A stretch of DNA of 64,000 bases. It comes from Phytobacter palmae (lineage in GTDB: Bacteria; Pseudomonadota; Gammaproteobacteria; Enterobacterales; Enterobacteriaceae). The notes under the pieces are model-generated. The model did no database searches, was not told where the DNA came from, and worked only from the letters and a program-made list of their open reading frames with translations. The stretch spans positions 124,001-188,000 of the forward strand of contig FONB01000007.1 of NCBI GenBank assembly GCA_900112785.1, read 5' to 3'. A program made the position numbers and the translations under genes. This document shows positions 1 through 9,651 of this stretch, one piece after another. Within the stretch, counting starts at the first letter, position 1, and each line of letters begins with the position of its first letter.

Positions 1-1
1 G

Positions 2-1243
2 AAACTGACGGGCCTTGAGCATGAAAAACTGCTCGACGAGTATAAAGAGCTGCTGGAACAGATCGCTGAGCTGCTGCACATCCTTGGCAGCGCTGATCGT
101 CTGATGGAAGTGATCCGCGAAGAACTGGAATTAATCCGCGAGCAGTTCGGTGACGAGCGTCGTACTGAGATCACGGCGAACACCGCCGACATCAATATCG
201 AAGATCTGATCAACGAAGAAGATGTTGTGGTGACGCTGTCGCATCAGGGCTACGTGAAATACCAGCCGCTTACCGACTACGAAGCACAACGTCGTGGCGG
301 TAAAGGCAAGTCTGCGGCGCGTATTAAAGAAGAAGACTTTATTGATCGTCTGCTGGTGGCCAACACCCACGACACGATCCTGTGCTTCTCCAGCCGTGGT
401 CGTCTGTACTGGATGAAAGTTTATCAGTTGCCTGAAGCAAGCCGTGGCGCGCGTGGCCGTCCGATTGTCAACCTTCTGCCGCTGGAGCCGAATGAGCGTA
501 TCACCGCCATTCTGCCGGTTCGCGAGTATGAAGAGGGCGTGAGTGTCTTTATGGCGACCGCCAGCGGTACCGTGAAGAAAACAGCGCTGACCGAGTTCAG
601 CCGTCCGCGCTCTGCCGGGATTATTGCGGTTAACCTCAATGAAGGCGATGAACTGATTGGCGTTGATCTGACCTCTGGTCAGGACGAAGTCATGTTGTTC
701 TCTGCTGCCGGTAAAGTAGTGCGTTTCAAAGAAGACGCCGTTCGCGCGATGGGACGCACCGCAACAGGCGTTCGCGGTATCAAGCTGGCAGGCGAGGACA
801 AAGTCGTTTCGCTGATCATTCCGCGTGGCGAAGGGGCAATCCTCACCGTGACGCAGAATGGCTACGGCAAACGTACGGCTGAAACCGAGTACCCGACCAA
901 ATCACGTGGTACGCAGGGCGTTATTTCCATCAAGGTGACCGAACGTAACGGTTCCGTGGTGGGGGCGGTACAGGTAACTGATACCGACCAGATCATGATG
1001 ATCACTGATGCCGGTACGCTGGTGCGTACGCGCGTGTCTGAAATCAGCGTGGTAGGGCGTAACACCCAGGGCGTGATTCTGATCCGTACTGCTGAGGATG
1101 AAAACGTGGTCGGTCTGCAGCGTGTGGCCGAGCCGGTGGACGACGAAGAACTTGACTCCATCGATGGCAGCGTCGCGGAAGGGGATGATGAAATCGCCCC
1201 GGAAGTTGACGATGGCGCGGCTGACGACGACGCCGACGAGTAA
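2..1243 (+). CDS. gyrA: DNA gyrase subunit A, 3' portion (partial)
   Basis: C-terminal half of the GyrA subunit of the type II topoisomerase that introduces negative supercoils. The gene enters from outside the window, reading frame starting at base 2, so the breakage-reunion tyrosine and the quinolone-resistance region are not visible. What is present is the end of the coiled-coil/gate region followed by the beta-pinwheel DNA-wrapping domain. The GyrA-box heptapeptide QRRGGKG is seen near base 283. The tail is very acidic (runs of D and E), as is usual for enteric GyrA. It is followed by a strong hairpin terminator. Sequence identity to enteric GyrA is unmistakable, with wording closer to Salmonella/Citrobacter than to E. 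coli. Confidence 0.98.
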   Translation, partial: KLTGLEHEKLLDEYKELLEQIAELLHILGSADRLMEVIREELELIREQFGDERRTEITANTADINIEDLINEEDVVVTLSHQGYVKYQPLTDYEAQRRGGKGKSAARIKEEDFIDRLLVANTHDTILCFSSRGRLYWMKVYQLPEASRGARGRPIVNLLPLEPNERITAILPVREYEEGVSVFMATASGTVKKTALTEFSRPRSAGIIAVNLNEGDELIGVDLTSGQDEVMLFSAAGKVVRFKEDAVRAMGRTATGVRGIKLAGEDKVVSLIIPRGEGAILTVTQNGYGKRTAETEYPTKSRGTQGVISIKVTERNGSVVGAVQVTDTDQIMMITDAGTLVRTRVSEISVVGRNTQGVILIRTAEDENVVGLQRVAEPVDDEELDSIDGSVAEGDDEIAPEVDDGAADDDADE

Positions 1244-1252
1244 TCTGTGCTG

Positions 1253-1280
1253 AGGGCCGGTTTTCCGGCCCTTTCTCTTT
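1253..1280 (+). terminator. gyrA terminator
   Basis: Perfect 8-bp inverted repeat AGGGCCGG / CCGGCCCT with a 4-nt T loop, followed by a T-rich stretch, 9 bases after the gyrA stop codon. Confidence 0.85.
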
Positions 1281-1356
1281 GCCATTGCGACACCGGCATT
1301 TTACCGCTACTTTAACCTCAGTCACTTTTACACCCTCATGGCGGAGTTTCCCCAGG

Positions 1357-4203
1357 TTGAAATACCTCGTCTCTTTTCGTAGCACTCTGAAAGTCTCGCG
1401 CTATCTTTTCCGCGCGCTGGCTCTGGTGCTTTGGCTACTAATTGCTCTCTTTTCGGTGTTCTACATCGTCAACGCGCTGCGTGATAAAGAGTCGGAAATA
1501 CGTCAGGAATTTAACCTCAGCGCCGATCAGGCGCAGCGGTATATTCAGCGTACCTCTGATGTCATGAAAGAGCTGAAATACATCGCGGAAAACCGTCTGA
1601 CGGCCGAAAACGGTATTCTTGCCTCTCGTGGGATTGATGCGAAAACCGATGTGCCCGATTTTCAGCCACTGTTTCCCGATTCCGACTGCTCCAAAATGGG
1701 CTCGGCCTGGCGTGGTTCTCTGGAGTCCCTGGCGTGGTTTATGCGCTACTGGCGGGATAATTTCTCGGCGGCGTACGACCTGAACCGCGTGTTTCTGATT
1801 GGTAGCGAGAATCTCTGTGTGGCGGATTTTGGCCTGCGTGATGTGCCGGTCGAACGCGACGATGCGCTAAAAAGCCTGCATGAGCGCATTCTCAAATACC
1901 GCAACGCGCCGCAGGATGAGCGCGGCAATAATCTCTACTGGATGAGTCAGGGGCCGCGACCGGGTGTCGGCTATTTTTACGCGTTGACGCCGGTTTATCT
2001 GGGGAATCGTCTGCAGGCGTTGCTGGGGACGGAACAATCAATCCGGATGGAGAATTTCTTCACTCCGGGCAGCCTGCCGATGGGGGTGACCATTTTTGAT
2101 GAAAGCGGACACGCGCTGGTTTCTCTGACGGGCGCGGACAACCGTATCGAGGTGGACCCGCGCTGGCTGCAACTGCGATCCTGGTTTGGCTACACCTCCG
2201 GCTTTCATGATCTTATCCTCAAAAAAAGCCTGCCGCCTTCGCCGCTGAGCATAGTCTACTCGGTGCCGGTGGATATGGTGCTTGAACGTATTCGCATGCT
2301 GATCCTCAACGCGGTGTTACTTAACATCCTGGTGGGGGTTGCCCTGTTTACCCTGGCGCGTATGTATGAGCGGCGGATTTTTATTCCGGCGGAAACAGAC
2401 GCCCAGCGTCTGGAAGAACACGAGCAGTTCAATCGTAAAATTGTCGCCTCGGCGCCCGTAGGCATCTGTATTTTACGTACCCAGGATGGCACCAACATTC
2501 TGAGTAATGAACTGGCGCATAACTATCTGAATATGCTTACCCATGAAGACCGCCAGCGTCTGACGCAGATTATCTGTGGGCAGCAGGTGAACTTTGTGGA
2601 TGTCCTGACCAGCAACAATACCAATTTGCAGATAAGCTTCGTCCATTCCCGCTATCGCAATGAAAACGTGGCCATTTGCGTACTGGTGGACGTCTCCGCG
2701 CGCGTGAAAATGGAAGAGTCATTACAGGAGATGGCGCAGGCGGCGGAGCAGGCGAGCCAGTCAAAATCGATGTTCCTGGCCACCGTCAGCCACGAGCTGC
2801 GCACGCCGCTGTACGGTATTATTGGTAACCTCGATCTGTTGCAGACCAAAGATCTGCCGAAAGGCGTCGACCGTCTGGTAACGGCGATGAATAACTCGTC
2901 CAGTCTGCTGTTGAAAATCATTAGCGATATACTCGATTTCTCGAAAATCGAATCTGAGCAACTCAAAATTGAGCCGCGTGAGTTTTCTCCCCGTGAAGTA
3001 ATGAGTCACATTACCGCCAACTATGCACCGCTGGTGGTACGCAAGCAGCTCGGCTTGTACTGCTTTATTGAGCCGGATGTGCCTGCCACGCTGAATGGCG
3101 ATCCGATGCGTCTGCAGCAGGTCATCTCCAACCTGCTGAGCAACGCCATCAAATTCACCGATATAGGCTGCATTATTCTCCATGTCCGTCGGGATGAGTA
3201 CTATCTGAGTATTCGCGTGCGCGATACCGGCGTTGGGATACCGGGCAAAGAAGTGGTACGGCTGTTTGATCCCTTCTTCCAGGTCGGCACCGGGGTGCAG
3301 CGTAACTTTCAGGGGACCGGGCTGGGGCTGGCAATTTGCGAAAAACTGGTCAGCATGATGGATGGGGATATTAGCGTCGATACCGAACCGGGGATGGGCA
3401 GCCAGTTTACTATCCGTATTCCGCTGTATGACGCCGTTGAGCTTGCGCCTGCGGATGTAGATGGCCTGGCGAATACCTGCTGCTGGCTGGCGGTACGTAA
3501 TGCGTTTCTTAACAGTTATCTGGAAACCCTGCTGGCGCATAACGGCATTCAGGCTCAGCGCTATGATGGTCATCCGCTGGGAGCAAACGACACTTTCATT
3601 ACGGACGATGAGCTACCGGCCTCCTGGAGCGGGCGTGCCGCCGTCCTGTTCTGTCGTCGCCATATAGGTATCCCACTCGAGCGTGCGCCAAATGAATGGC
3701 TGGTAAGTGTGGCATCGCCGCATGACCTGATTGCCATCCTTGGTCGTATTCACCGGGTTGAGGTGGTGGTGCCAGAAGTCACTACCGCGTTGCCGCCACC
3801 GGGCGCAACTGAGGCGCGCAATGACGACATGATGATTCTGGTTGTTGACGATCATCCCATTAACCGCCGTCTGCTGGCGGATCAGCTTGGCTCGCTGGGG
3901 TATCAGTGCAAAACGGCTAACGACGGTGTGGATGCCCTGAATGTCCTGAGTAAGAACGCCATCGATATTGTGCTGAGCGACGTTAACATGCCGAATATGG
4001 ACGGTTATCGCCTGACGCAACGTATCCGCGAACTGAGGATGACACTGCCGGTTATCGGCGTGACGGCGAATGCGCTGGCTGAAGAGAAGCAGCGTTGCCT
4101 TGAATCAGGGATGGATAGCTGCCTGTCGAAGCCGGTGACGCTGGATGTGCTGAAACAGACGCTGGCGCTTTACAGCGCGCGAGTAAGAAAAGAACGGCGA
4201 TAA
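1357..4203 (+). CDS. rcsC: Rcs phosphorelay hybrid sensor kinase RcsC
   Basis: Inner-membrane hybrid histidine kinase of the Rcs envelope-stress relay; it autophosphorylates and passes phosphate through its receiver domain to RcsD and then RcsB. The chosen start is a TTG preceded by GGAG at 1343-1346, giving 948 aa, one less than E. coli RcsC. An upstream in-frame ATG at 1279 lies in the gyrA terminator and is unlikely. Visible architecture: TM helix near residues 20-41, a periplasmic domain, a second TM near 310-335, a dimerisation/HisKA box SHELRTP with His479, an HATPase with the GTGLGLAI box, the variable RcsC-ABL linker, and a C-terminal receiver with Asp875 in LSDVNMP. The ABL linker (about residues 700-810) diverges most from E. 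coli. It is convergent with rcsB. Confidence 0.95.
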   Translation: MKYLVSFRSTLKVSRYLFRALALVLWLLIALFSVFYIVNALRDKESEIRQEFNLSADQAQRYIQRTSDVMKELKYIAENRLTAENGILASRGIDAKTDVPDFQPLFPDSDCSKMGSAWRGSLESLAWFMRYWRDNFSAAYDLNRVFLIGSENLCVADFGLRDVPVERDDALKSLHERILKYRNAPQDERGNNLYWMSQGPRPGVGYFYALTPVYLGNRLQALLGTEQSIRMENFFTPGSLPMGVTIFDESGHALVSLTGADNRIEVDPRWLQLRSWFGYTSGFHDLILKKSLPPSPLSIVYSVPVDMVLERIRMLILNAVLLNILVGVALFTLARMYERRIFIPAETDAQRLEEHEQFNRKIVASAPVGICILRTQDGTNILSNELAHNYLNMLTHEDRQRLTQIICGQQVNFVDVLTSNNTNLQISFVHSRYRNENVAICVLVDVSARVKMEESLQEMAQAAEQASQSKSMFLATVSHELRTPLYGIIGNLDLLQTKDLPKGVDRLVTAMNNSSSLLLKIISDILDFSKIESEQLKIEPREFSPREVMSHITANYAPLVVRKQLGLYCFIEPDVPATLNGDPMRLQQVISNLLSNAIKFTDIGCIILHVRRDEYYLSIRVRDTGVGIPGKEVVRLFDPFFQVGTGVQRNFQGTGLGLAICEKLVSMMDGDISVDTEPGMGSQFTIRIPLYDAVELAPADVDGLANTCCWLAVRNAFLNSYLETLLAHNGIQAQRYDGHPLGANDTFITDDELPASWSGRAAVLFCRRHIGIPLERAPNEWLVSVASPHDLIAILGRIHRVEVVVPEVTTALPPPGATEARNDDMMILVVDDHPINRRLLADQLGSLGYQCKTANDGVDALNVLSKNAIDIVLSDVNMPNMDGYRLTQRIRELRMTLPVIGVTANALAEEKQRCLESGMDSCLSKPVTLDVLKQTLALYSARVRKERR

Positions 4204-4208
4204 AAACA

Positions 4209-4230
4209 AACCCCGGCGGGGGCCGGGGTT
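4209..4230. terminator. bidirectional terminator between rcsC and rcsB
   Basis: 9-bp perfect inverted repeat AACCCCGGC / GCCGGGGTT with a GGGG loop, sitting between the convergent stops of rcsC and rcsB. It is flanked by A-rich sequence on the rcsC side, so it can work best for rcsB transcription. Confidence 0.7.
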
Positions 4231-4237
4231 GGAGAAA

Positions 4238-4888
4238 TTACTCTTTCTCAGTCTGGGTCAGTGTGACTGAGGAGAGATAATTCAGCAGGGCGATATCGTT
4301 ATCAACACCCAGTTTCATCATGGCAGATTTCTTCTGGCTACTGATCGTTTTAATACTGCGGTTCAGTTTCTTGGCGATTTCGGTGACCAGGAAACCTTCG
4401 GCAAACAGACGCAATACTTCACTCTCTTTCGGTGACAGACGTTTATCGCCATAGCCGCCAGCGCTGATTTTTTCCAGCAGGCGGGAAACGCTTTCCGGGG
4501 TAAATTTCTTCCCTTTCTGTAATGCAGCCAGCGCTTTCGGCAGGTCGGTTGGCGCGCCCTGTTTCAGCACGATCCCTTCAATATCCAGATCCAGCACGGC
4601 GCTCAGAATGGCCGGGTTGTTGTTCATTGTCAGAACAATGATGGACAGATTAGGAAAATGGCGTTTGATGTATTTAATCAGCGTAATGCCATCGCCGTAT
4701 TTGTCGCCTGGCATTGACAGATCGGTGATAAGAACATTGGCCTCAAGTTTGGGCAGATTATTGATAAGTGCTGTAGAGTCTTCGAATTCACCGACTACAT
4801 TAACCCATTCGATTTGTTCAAGTGATTTACGAATACCGAACAGTACAATCGGATGGTCATCGGCAATAATTACGTTCATATTGTTCAT
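4238..4888 (-). CDS. rcsB: Response regulator RcsB
   Basis: DNA-binding response regulator of the Rcs relay, which controls capsule, motility and envelope genes alone or with partners such as RcsA. The 216-aa product starts MNNMNVIIADDHP. The receiver domain carries the acidic pocket D10/D11 and the phospho-acceptor Asp56 in ITDLSMP. The C-terminal LuxR/NarL-type HTH (about residues 145-205) contains LSPKESEVLRL. A longer in-frame start at 4933 would overlap rcsD and is rejected because the shorter start matches the family exactly. It lies 16 bases downstream of rcsD on the same strand and is likely co-transcribed with it. Confidence 0.97.
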   Translation of the reverse strand: MNNMNVIIADDHPIVLFGIRKSLEQIEWVNVVGEFEDSTALINNLPKLEANVLITDLSMPGDKYGDGITLIKYIKRHFPNLSIIVLTMNNNPAILSAVLDLDIEGIVLKQGAPTDLPKALAALQKGKKFTPESVSRLLEKISAGGYGDKRLSPKESEVLRLFAEGFLVTEIAKKLNRSIKTISSQKKSAMMKLGVDNDIALLNYLSSVTLTQTEKE

Positions 4889-4904
4889 GTATTGGGCTAC
4901 CTTG

Positions 4905-7574
4905 CTACAGCAAGCTCTTGACGTAAGCGTCAATGTCGCTGATGTAATTTTCTATGCCTGGAACATCCTTCTCACGAATTAAATGCTCCAGCGTTTCACA
5001 TAACTGCTTACCAGGAACCAGATTAAGCATGGCAAACACCCCTTTCAGGCGGTGTGCTGTCTGAGCCAGTGCAGCGAAATCGCTTGTCGCCGATTCAGTA
5101 TACAACCTCTTAACATCATCCGGTACTGTGTCGACAAACAGCGCATAATAACCGCTGGCATGGAGCTCGGCATTTTCATCGCCCCCCAAAGGCGACTCCA
5201 TAACGTCTTCCTGTGCCAGTTGCTCTTCTATGAGTTGCAATATGGCTTCCTGCATTGCATTACTCATATTAAAGTTGACGCGCAATTGTCCGGGGCCAAT
5301 TTTCCGCACGCCGGCCTCATCATCGCTTAAAAGCAAGCCCGAGGATGTAAGATTAGACGGATTATCTGTTAAAAACAGATCATACTCTTGACTTAATAGT
5401 CTTTCATCCGGAGAGATACAGCTTGCCCCCCAGTTTTCGAGCTGTCGAACCACGATATTACGGATTTCACTGGAGGTGATATCAATCATGGCGACCACGT
5501 CGTCCAGTAATTTCTCCTCGGCTTCCTCATGTTGGGCGCGTACTGCCATTTTCACGTGCAGTGAATAACGGGTACCCAGTTCCTCCCGCGCTTTGATATT
5601 TAAATGACCACCGAGTTTTCTTGCCAGTTGATCGCACAGCCAGAAGGTGAGGGCATTGGCTTTACCATACTGATCGCCCTGAGTGGCATTAAGGAACGGG
5701 AAGTGCAGGTTATCTATCTCGCTGTTGCTTACGCCATTGCCGGTATCCAGAATACGGAAGGTCAGGCGATCTTCCGCTGATTCATCCATACTCACTTCCA
5801 GGGTTATCTTGCCAATTTGTGTTGTCGTCACCGCGTACTGGATCAACAGCAGTAAAATGCGTAGCAGCGCATCCCGATCGCCATGACGCTCCTCGTTAGC
5901 ATGAAGATGGTTATTGATCAGAAGCTGTAGTCCTTTACGTTTAATAACAGGCAGTACCTGCGGCACCACTTCATCAATCAGATCCTGAATGGAAAAGAGC
6001 GTGGATTGTCCCTTCCAGCTGTCATTTTCCAGCATATTCGCCAGCTGTATCTCGTCCACCAGTCTTGCCAGCGCTTCGGCATGATCTGCAAGCTGGTTAC
6101 CCTCTTTGTCACCCAACGCAGCGGCCTCTCCGGCCAGGGCTTTGACAGGTTGCTTGAGCGCTTCGGCAATGTTTTGCATGAATGCGGCGCGACCTTGCTG
6201 ATTTTTCTCATACAGACGCTGCGCCTGTTTGAGCTTTTTATTCACCAGCACTTCTCTGTCCTGATCGCGGATGATGAATATTTGTGTGCGCGACGCCACC
6301 TGGCTGCGGAACTGGCGGATTTCATATAATTCGTTATTGATCGTAGCCTGAATCACCCCCTGATGTTGATCGGCCATGGAGGTGATGTTTTGCAAGTTGA
6401 GATGCGGGAGCAAATGATCGGCGATTTTATTGCTCAACACGGTGCGGTTGGCTTCCTGATCATGTACCAGCAACCCTAACGGCAGCAGAGAGACGATCTC
6501 TTCGTTAAACGCGCGCATAACGCGCAGTTCATTACTATTTCCCGTGGGGGCCAGCCCGTCGCTCTGACGGCCCGGCTGATGGCGGAACGTGATATAGCCG
6601 AACAGCGCCAGCGCCAGCAGACCAATATTCAACAACAGCGGTAACAGAATATTCTGCAATGTCTCCAGCAGCAGCGTACCAAACGGCACCTGCCAGACCA
6701 GACGCAAGCCGGTGGAGTTGAGCGAAGAAGCAATCTCGATTTTCGAACTATTGAAATTGATGGTAACGCTGTCTGTGCTCTCTTTATCAGTAGAGCGCAG
6801 ATTATTTTGCGCGTTATCTGTATCAAGACGGAAGCTGTCCAGCGGCATGCCCGGTGGGATCAGATCATTAATGGGCAGATCAAAAGCGACAACCGTTGCC
6901 AGATGACCAGGCTGGTTAAACGTGGTGCGCAGGGTGAAATAGTAACCGTTCTGCCAGGCAAGACGACGCAGCGCAGAGAAGCTCTCGCGTTCATCCAGTG
7001 CGTTAGCTTGTTGCAGCATCTCCGCGCGGCGTGAATCGACAATGCTGCCAATAGTGGACTCTTTAAATCCGGAGGAGAGATCTTTGAGTGGCAGGGTCGA
7101 GATCAGGATCATGCTGTTGTCCTGACCATTCAGATAGTACATCGACCAGGGAACGGTCTCCGCGCCCCACAGGGTATCGAGATAAGTTGAGATTCGCTGC
7201 GTCATTTCCAGCGTCGAGCTGTCGTGGGAGCCGAAGATCAGCGCTTCCGTTTTACGTCGGGGTTTTTCCAGATAGTAGACGTCCTGCTTAAGACGAGTTT
7301 CCTGCAAACCATCACTGGCGTTTCCAGAGGTCGCGGCCGCAATGTTGTCGTAAATTTGCCAGGTGGCGTAGCGCCAGGTATCGATGCGCTTGTGCATTGC
7401 GTGAGTAATATCGACAACCTGATAGCTTTTATCTTTTAGCCAGGCATTAACGGCGCTTTGTATCATCACGCCCAACGTAACCAGCAGGACAATGATCAAT
7501 AGAAGAAAGAAACGGGTAAGGTTGCCCGGTATCAGCGAAAATTTTCCTGGGGTCATGGTGTCCGATCGACTCAT
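4905..7574 (-). CDS. rcsD: Rcs phosphotransferase RcsD
   Basis: Inner-membrane phosphotransfer protein linking RcsC to RcsB. The 889-aa product (E. coli 890) has a TM near residues 17-40, a large periplasmic domain, a second TM near 305-325, a degenerate histidine-kinase-like region lacking the phosphorylatable His box, an ABL-type domain, and a C-terminal HPt domain with AHRLKG where His841 is the phospho-acceptor. The start MSRSDTM was chosen because it aligns with the family start; the open frame continues upstream to 7775 without family similarity. It is followed closely by rcsB. Confidence 0.95.
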   Translation of the reverse strand: MSRSDTMTPGKFSLIPGNLTRFFLLLIIVLLVTLGVMIQSAVNAWLKDKSYQVVDITHAMHKRIDTWRYATWQIYDNIAAATSGNASDGLQETRLKQDVYYLEKPRRKTEALIFGSHDSSTLEMTQRISTYLDTLWGAETVPWSMYYLNGQDNSMILISTLPLKDLSSGFKESTIGSIVDSRRAEMLQQANALDERESFSALRRLAWQNGYYFTLRTTFNQPGHLATVVAFDLPINDLIPPGMPLDSFRLDTDNAQNNLRSTDKESTDSVTINFNSSKIEIASSLNSTGLRLVWQVPFGTLLLETLQNILLPLLLNIGLLALALFGYITFRHQPGRQSDGLAPTGNSNELRVMRAFNEEIVSLLPLGLLVHDQEANRTVLSNKIADHLLPHLNLQNITSMADQHQGVIQATINNELYEIRQFRSQVASRTQIFIIRDQDREVLVNKKLKQAQRLYEKNQQGRAAFMQNIAEALKQPVKALAGEAAALGDKEGNQLADHAEALARLVDEIQLANMLENDSWKGQSTLFSIQDLIDEVVPQVLPVIKRKGLQLLINNHLHANEERHGDRDALLRILLLLIQYAVTTTQIGKITLEVSMDESAEDRLTFRILDTGNGVSNSEIDNLHFPFLNATQGDQYGKANALTFWLCDQLARKLGGHLNIKAREELGTRYSLHVKMAVRAQHEEAEEKLLDDVVAMIDITSSEIRNIVVRQLENWGASCISPDERLLSQEYDLFLTDNPSNLTSSGLLLSDDEAGVRKIGPGQLRVNFNMSNAMQEAILQLIEEQLAQEDVMESPLGGDENAELHASGYYALFVDTVPDDVKRLYTESATSDFAALAQTAHRLKGVFAMLNLVPGKQLCETLEHLIREKDVPGIENYISDIDAYVKSLL

Positions 7575-7996
7575 TCGTGTGTGTAACCCGTAATGACAAC
7601 ACTGCAGACGACGACTCAGCACCGGTGCTGAGACTCTGTTGCTGCCATGCCGTAAGAACCTGCCAGCAATGACGGCGGTCTTGTCGGTGTGATGTTGCAG
7701 AGCTGTGTACAGCAGGCAGTATATCGGGTAATGAATGAATTTCCAGACTCTCGTTCGGACAAATGTCCTGATCACGAACGAAACAAAACGGGCAAACGTC
7801 AGACGCTAAAAAATGTACAATTAATGCGGTTCTGTACAAATATTTTCCGCCTCGTTGAGGAAAATCGCACGAATTAACAAGAAAATAAGAATCGGATTAT
7901 CTTTTAGTGAATTTTTGGCACGGATATTGTTTACTTAATAGTCATTACAAATTTTTACAGGCAGTGCGACATAAAATTTTTTACGTAAAGAAAGGT
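7575..7996. other. rcsD upstream region, no gene seen
   Basis: About 420 bases between rcsD and micF. It becomes AT-rich toward micF. A 62-codon open frame on + (7689-7877) has no recognisable similarity and no convincing ribosome binding site, so I treat the stretch as the promoter/leader region for rcsD plus spacer. Confidence 0.5.
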
Positions 7997-8090
7997 AAAA
8001 AAAAACCGAATGCCAGGCATTCGGTCCTAATAGGGGTAAACAGACATTCAGAATCGAATGACGGTAATAAATAAAGTTAATGATGATAGC
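7997..8090 (-). ncRNA. micF: MicF antisense regulatory RNA
   Basis: Small RNA that base-pairs with ompF mRNA and represses its translation. On the minus strand the RNA begins GCTATCATCATTAAC at 8090, as known enteric MicF does. It ends in a hairpin CCGAATGCC / GGCATTCGG (allowing for a 1-nt loop core) followed by a run of T (A run on + at 7997-8005). Length is about 93 nt. It is divergent from ompC and shares the OmpR-bound intergenic region with it. The ompF target is outside the window. Confidence 0.93.
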
Positions 8091-8247
8091 GTTGATTATA
8101 TTAGTGCCGAATTTATATATTGGTTTTGCAATCAGTGCTAAAAATATGTAAATCACGTAACACGCTGTTTTTATTGACTCTTAAATTATATTTTGATTAT
8201 TCGTGCTTTATTCTTTAGCTATTTGTGCTAAAAAAAGTTCCCCTAAT

Positions 8248-8307
8248 TTTACAAATTGAAACATCTATAATGCAATATGAAACATCTTCAAAGTTTTAGT
8301 ATCATAT
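8248..8307 (+). promoter_or_regulatory. OmpR binding sites C1-C2-C3 of ompC/micF
   Basis: Two successive GAAACATCT cores (8258-8266 and 8279-8287) in 20-bp units, followed by the C3-like GTTTTAGTATCATATT stretch, matching the known order of OmpR sites upstream of enteric ompC. A likely -10 box TATTCT follows at 8319-8324. The same region drives micF on the other strand. Confidence 0.8.
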
Positions 8308-8352
8308 TCTTATTGGATTATTCTGTATTTTTAAGGAGAATGAACTTGCAGG

Positions 8353-8373
8353 CTGATTAATAGGATTAATCAG
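8353..8373 (+). promoter_or_regulatory. hairpin in the ompC 5' leader
   Basis: Perfect 9-bp inverted repeat CTGATTAAT / ATTAATCAG with a 3-base AGG loop, inside the ompC untranslated leader about 43 bases before the start codon. It may shape access of small RNAs or ribosomes; no direct proof. Confidence 0.5.
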
Positions 8374-8416
8374 TGAGCGGTGGCTATAAAAACGCATATA
8401 ACCGAGGGTTAATAAC

Positions 8417-9538
8417 ATGAAAGTTAAAGTACTGTCCCTCCTGGTACCAGCACTGCTGGTAGCGGGCGCAGCGAATGCAGCGGAAGTTTATAATAAAAAC
8501 GGCAACAAATTAGATCTGTACGGTAAAGTCGATGGTCTGCATTATTTCTCCGATGATAAAGGAGTAGATGGCGATCAGACTTACGTTCGTTTCGGCTTCA
8601 AAGGCGAAACCCAGGTAAATGACCAGATCACCGGTTACGGCCAGTGGGAATACAACGTTCAGGCAAACAGCACCGAAGGCGCAAGCGATCAGGCCTGGAC
8701 TCGTCTGGCATTCGCGGGTCTGCGTGTCGGTGATGCGGGTTCTTTCGACTATGGTCGTAACTACGGCGTTATCTATGACGTAACGTCCTGGACTGACGTC
8801 CTGCCTGAGTTCGGTGGCGATACTTACGGCGCTGACAACTTCATGCAATCCCGTGCTAACGGCGTTGCAACTTACCGTAACACCGACTTCTTCGGTCTGG
8901 TTGATGGCCTGAACTTTGCTCTGCAGTATCAGGGTAAAAATGGCAGCGTCGGCGGTGAAAACACCACAGGTCGCAGCACTCTGAAACAGAATGGCGACGG
9001 TTTCGGCGCGTCCCTGACCTACGATCTGGGTGCAGGCTTTAGCGCAGGCGCTGCTATGTCTACCTCTAAACGTACTGCTGACCAGAATGCGGCTGGCGTT
9101 TATGGCAGTGGTGACAATGCAGACGTTTACAGCGGTGGTCTGAAATATGACGCTAACAACATCTACCTTGCGGCGCAGTACACCCAGACCTACAACGCAA
9201 CCCGTTTCGGCAACTCCCAGAACAACAGCACCGTTTATGGCTTTGCTAACAAAGCGCAAAACTTCGAAGTGGTTGCGCAATACCAGTTCGACTTCGGTCT
9301 GCGTCCATCCGTTGCTTACCTGCAGTCCAAAGGTAAAGACGTTACCAACGGTACGCGTGATTTCGGCGATCAGGATCTGCTGAAATATGTTGATGTTGGC
9401 GCGACTTACTACTTCAACAAAAACATGTCCACCTACGTTGATTACAAAATCAACCTGCTGGATGAAAACACCTTCACTCGTCAGGCTGGCATCAGCACCG
9501 ATGACATTGTTGCCCTGGGTCTGGTTTACCAGTTCTAA
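8417..9538 (+). CDS. ompC: Outer-membrane porin OmpC
   Basis: Trimeric 16-strand general diffusion porin. The 373-aa precursor has a signal peptide ending AGAANA before mature [17 protein letters not shown], the hallmark N-terminus of enteric porins. The C-terminus ends LGLVYQF with the terminal Phe needed for assembly. The eyelet loop 3 motif PEFGGDTYG is seen around bases 8805-8830. GAGGG before the ATG serves as ribosome binding site. OmpR sites and MicF lie upstream. OmpC rather than OmpF or PhoE is supported by position next to micF/rcsD and by the leader. Confidence 0.96.
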   Translation: MKVKVLSLLVPALLVAGAANAAEVYNKNGNKLDLYGKVDGLHYFSDDKGVDGDQTYVRFGFKGETQVNDQITGYGQWEYNVQANSTEGASDQAWTRLAFAGLRVGDAGSFDYGRNYGVIYDVTSWTDVLPEFGGDTYGADNFMQSRANGVATYRNTDFFGLVDGLNFALQYQGKNGSVGGENTTGRSTLKQNGDGFGASLTYDLGAGFSAGAAMSTSKRTADQNAAGVYGSGDNADVYSGGLKYDANNIYLAAQYTQTYNATRFGNSQNNSTVYGFANKAQNFEVVAQYQFDFGLRPSVAYLQSKGKDVTNGTRDFGDQDLLKYVDVGATYYFNKNMSTYVDYKINLLDENTFTRQAGISTDDIVALGLVYQF

Positions 9539-9554
9539 GCAGCAACTCTCGACA

Positions 9555-9579
9555 AAGGGGCCAACTGGCCCCTTTTTTT
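9555..9579 (+). terminator. ompC terminator
   Basis: AAGGGGCC / GGCCCCTT 8-bp stem with AACT loop followed by TTTTT, 17 bases after the ompC stop. Confidence 0.9.
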
Positions 9580-9651
9580 ATGGTTGAACCTCATCTCACC
9601 ACCGGTGAATTTGGTGTACTCTGGCGGCGCAAAACGTATAGGGAAAAGACG

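Noticed and set aside
2761..3573. 270-codon minus frame inside rcsC
   Set aside because: Covered by a complete kinase gene with all motifs; no ribosome binding site or family similarity.
7689..7877. 62-codon frame upstream of rcsD
   Set aside because: No ribosome binding site or similarity; within a promoter region.
8510..9280. 256-codon minus frame in ompC
   Set aside because: Shadow of a highly codon-biased porin gene.
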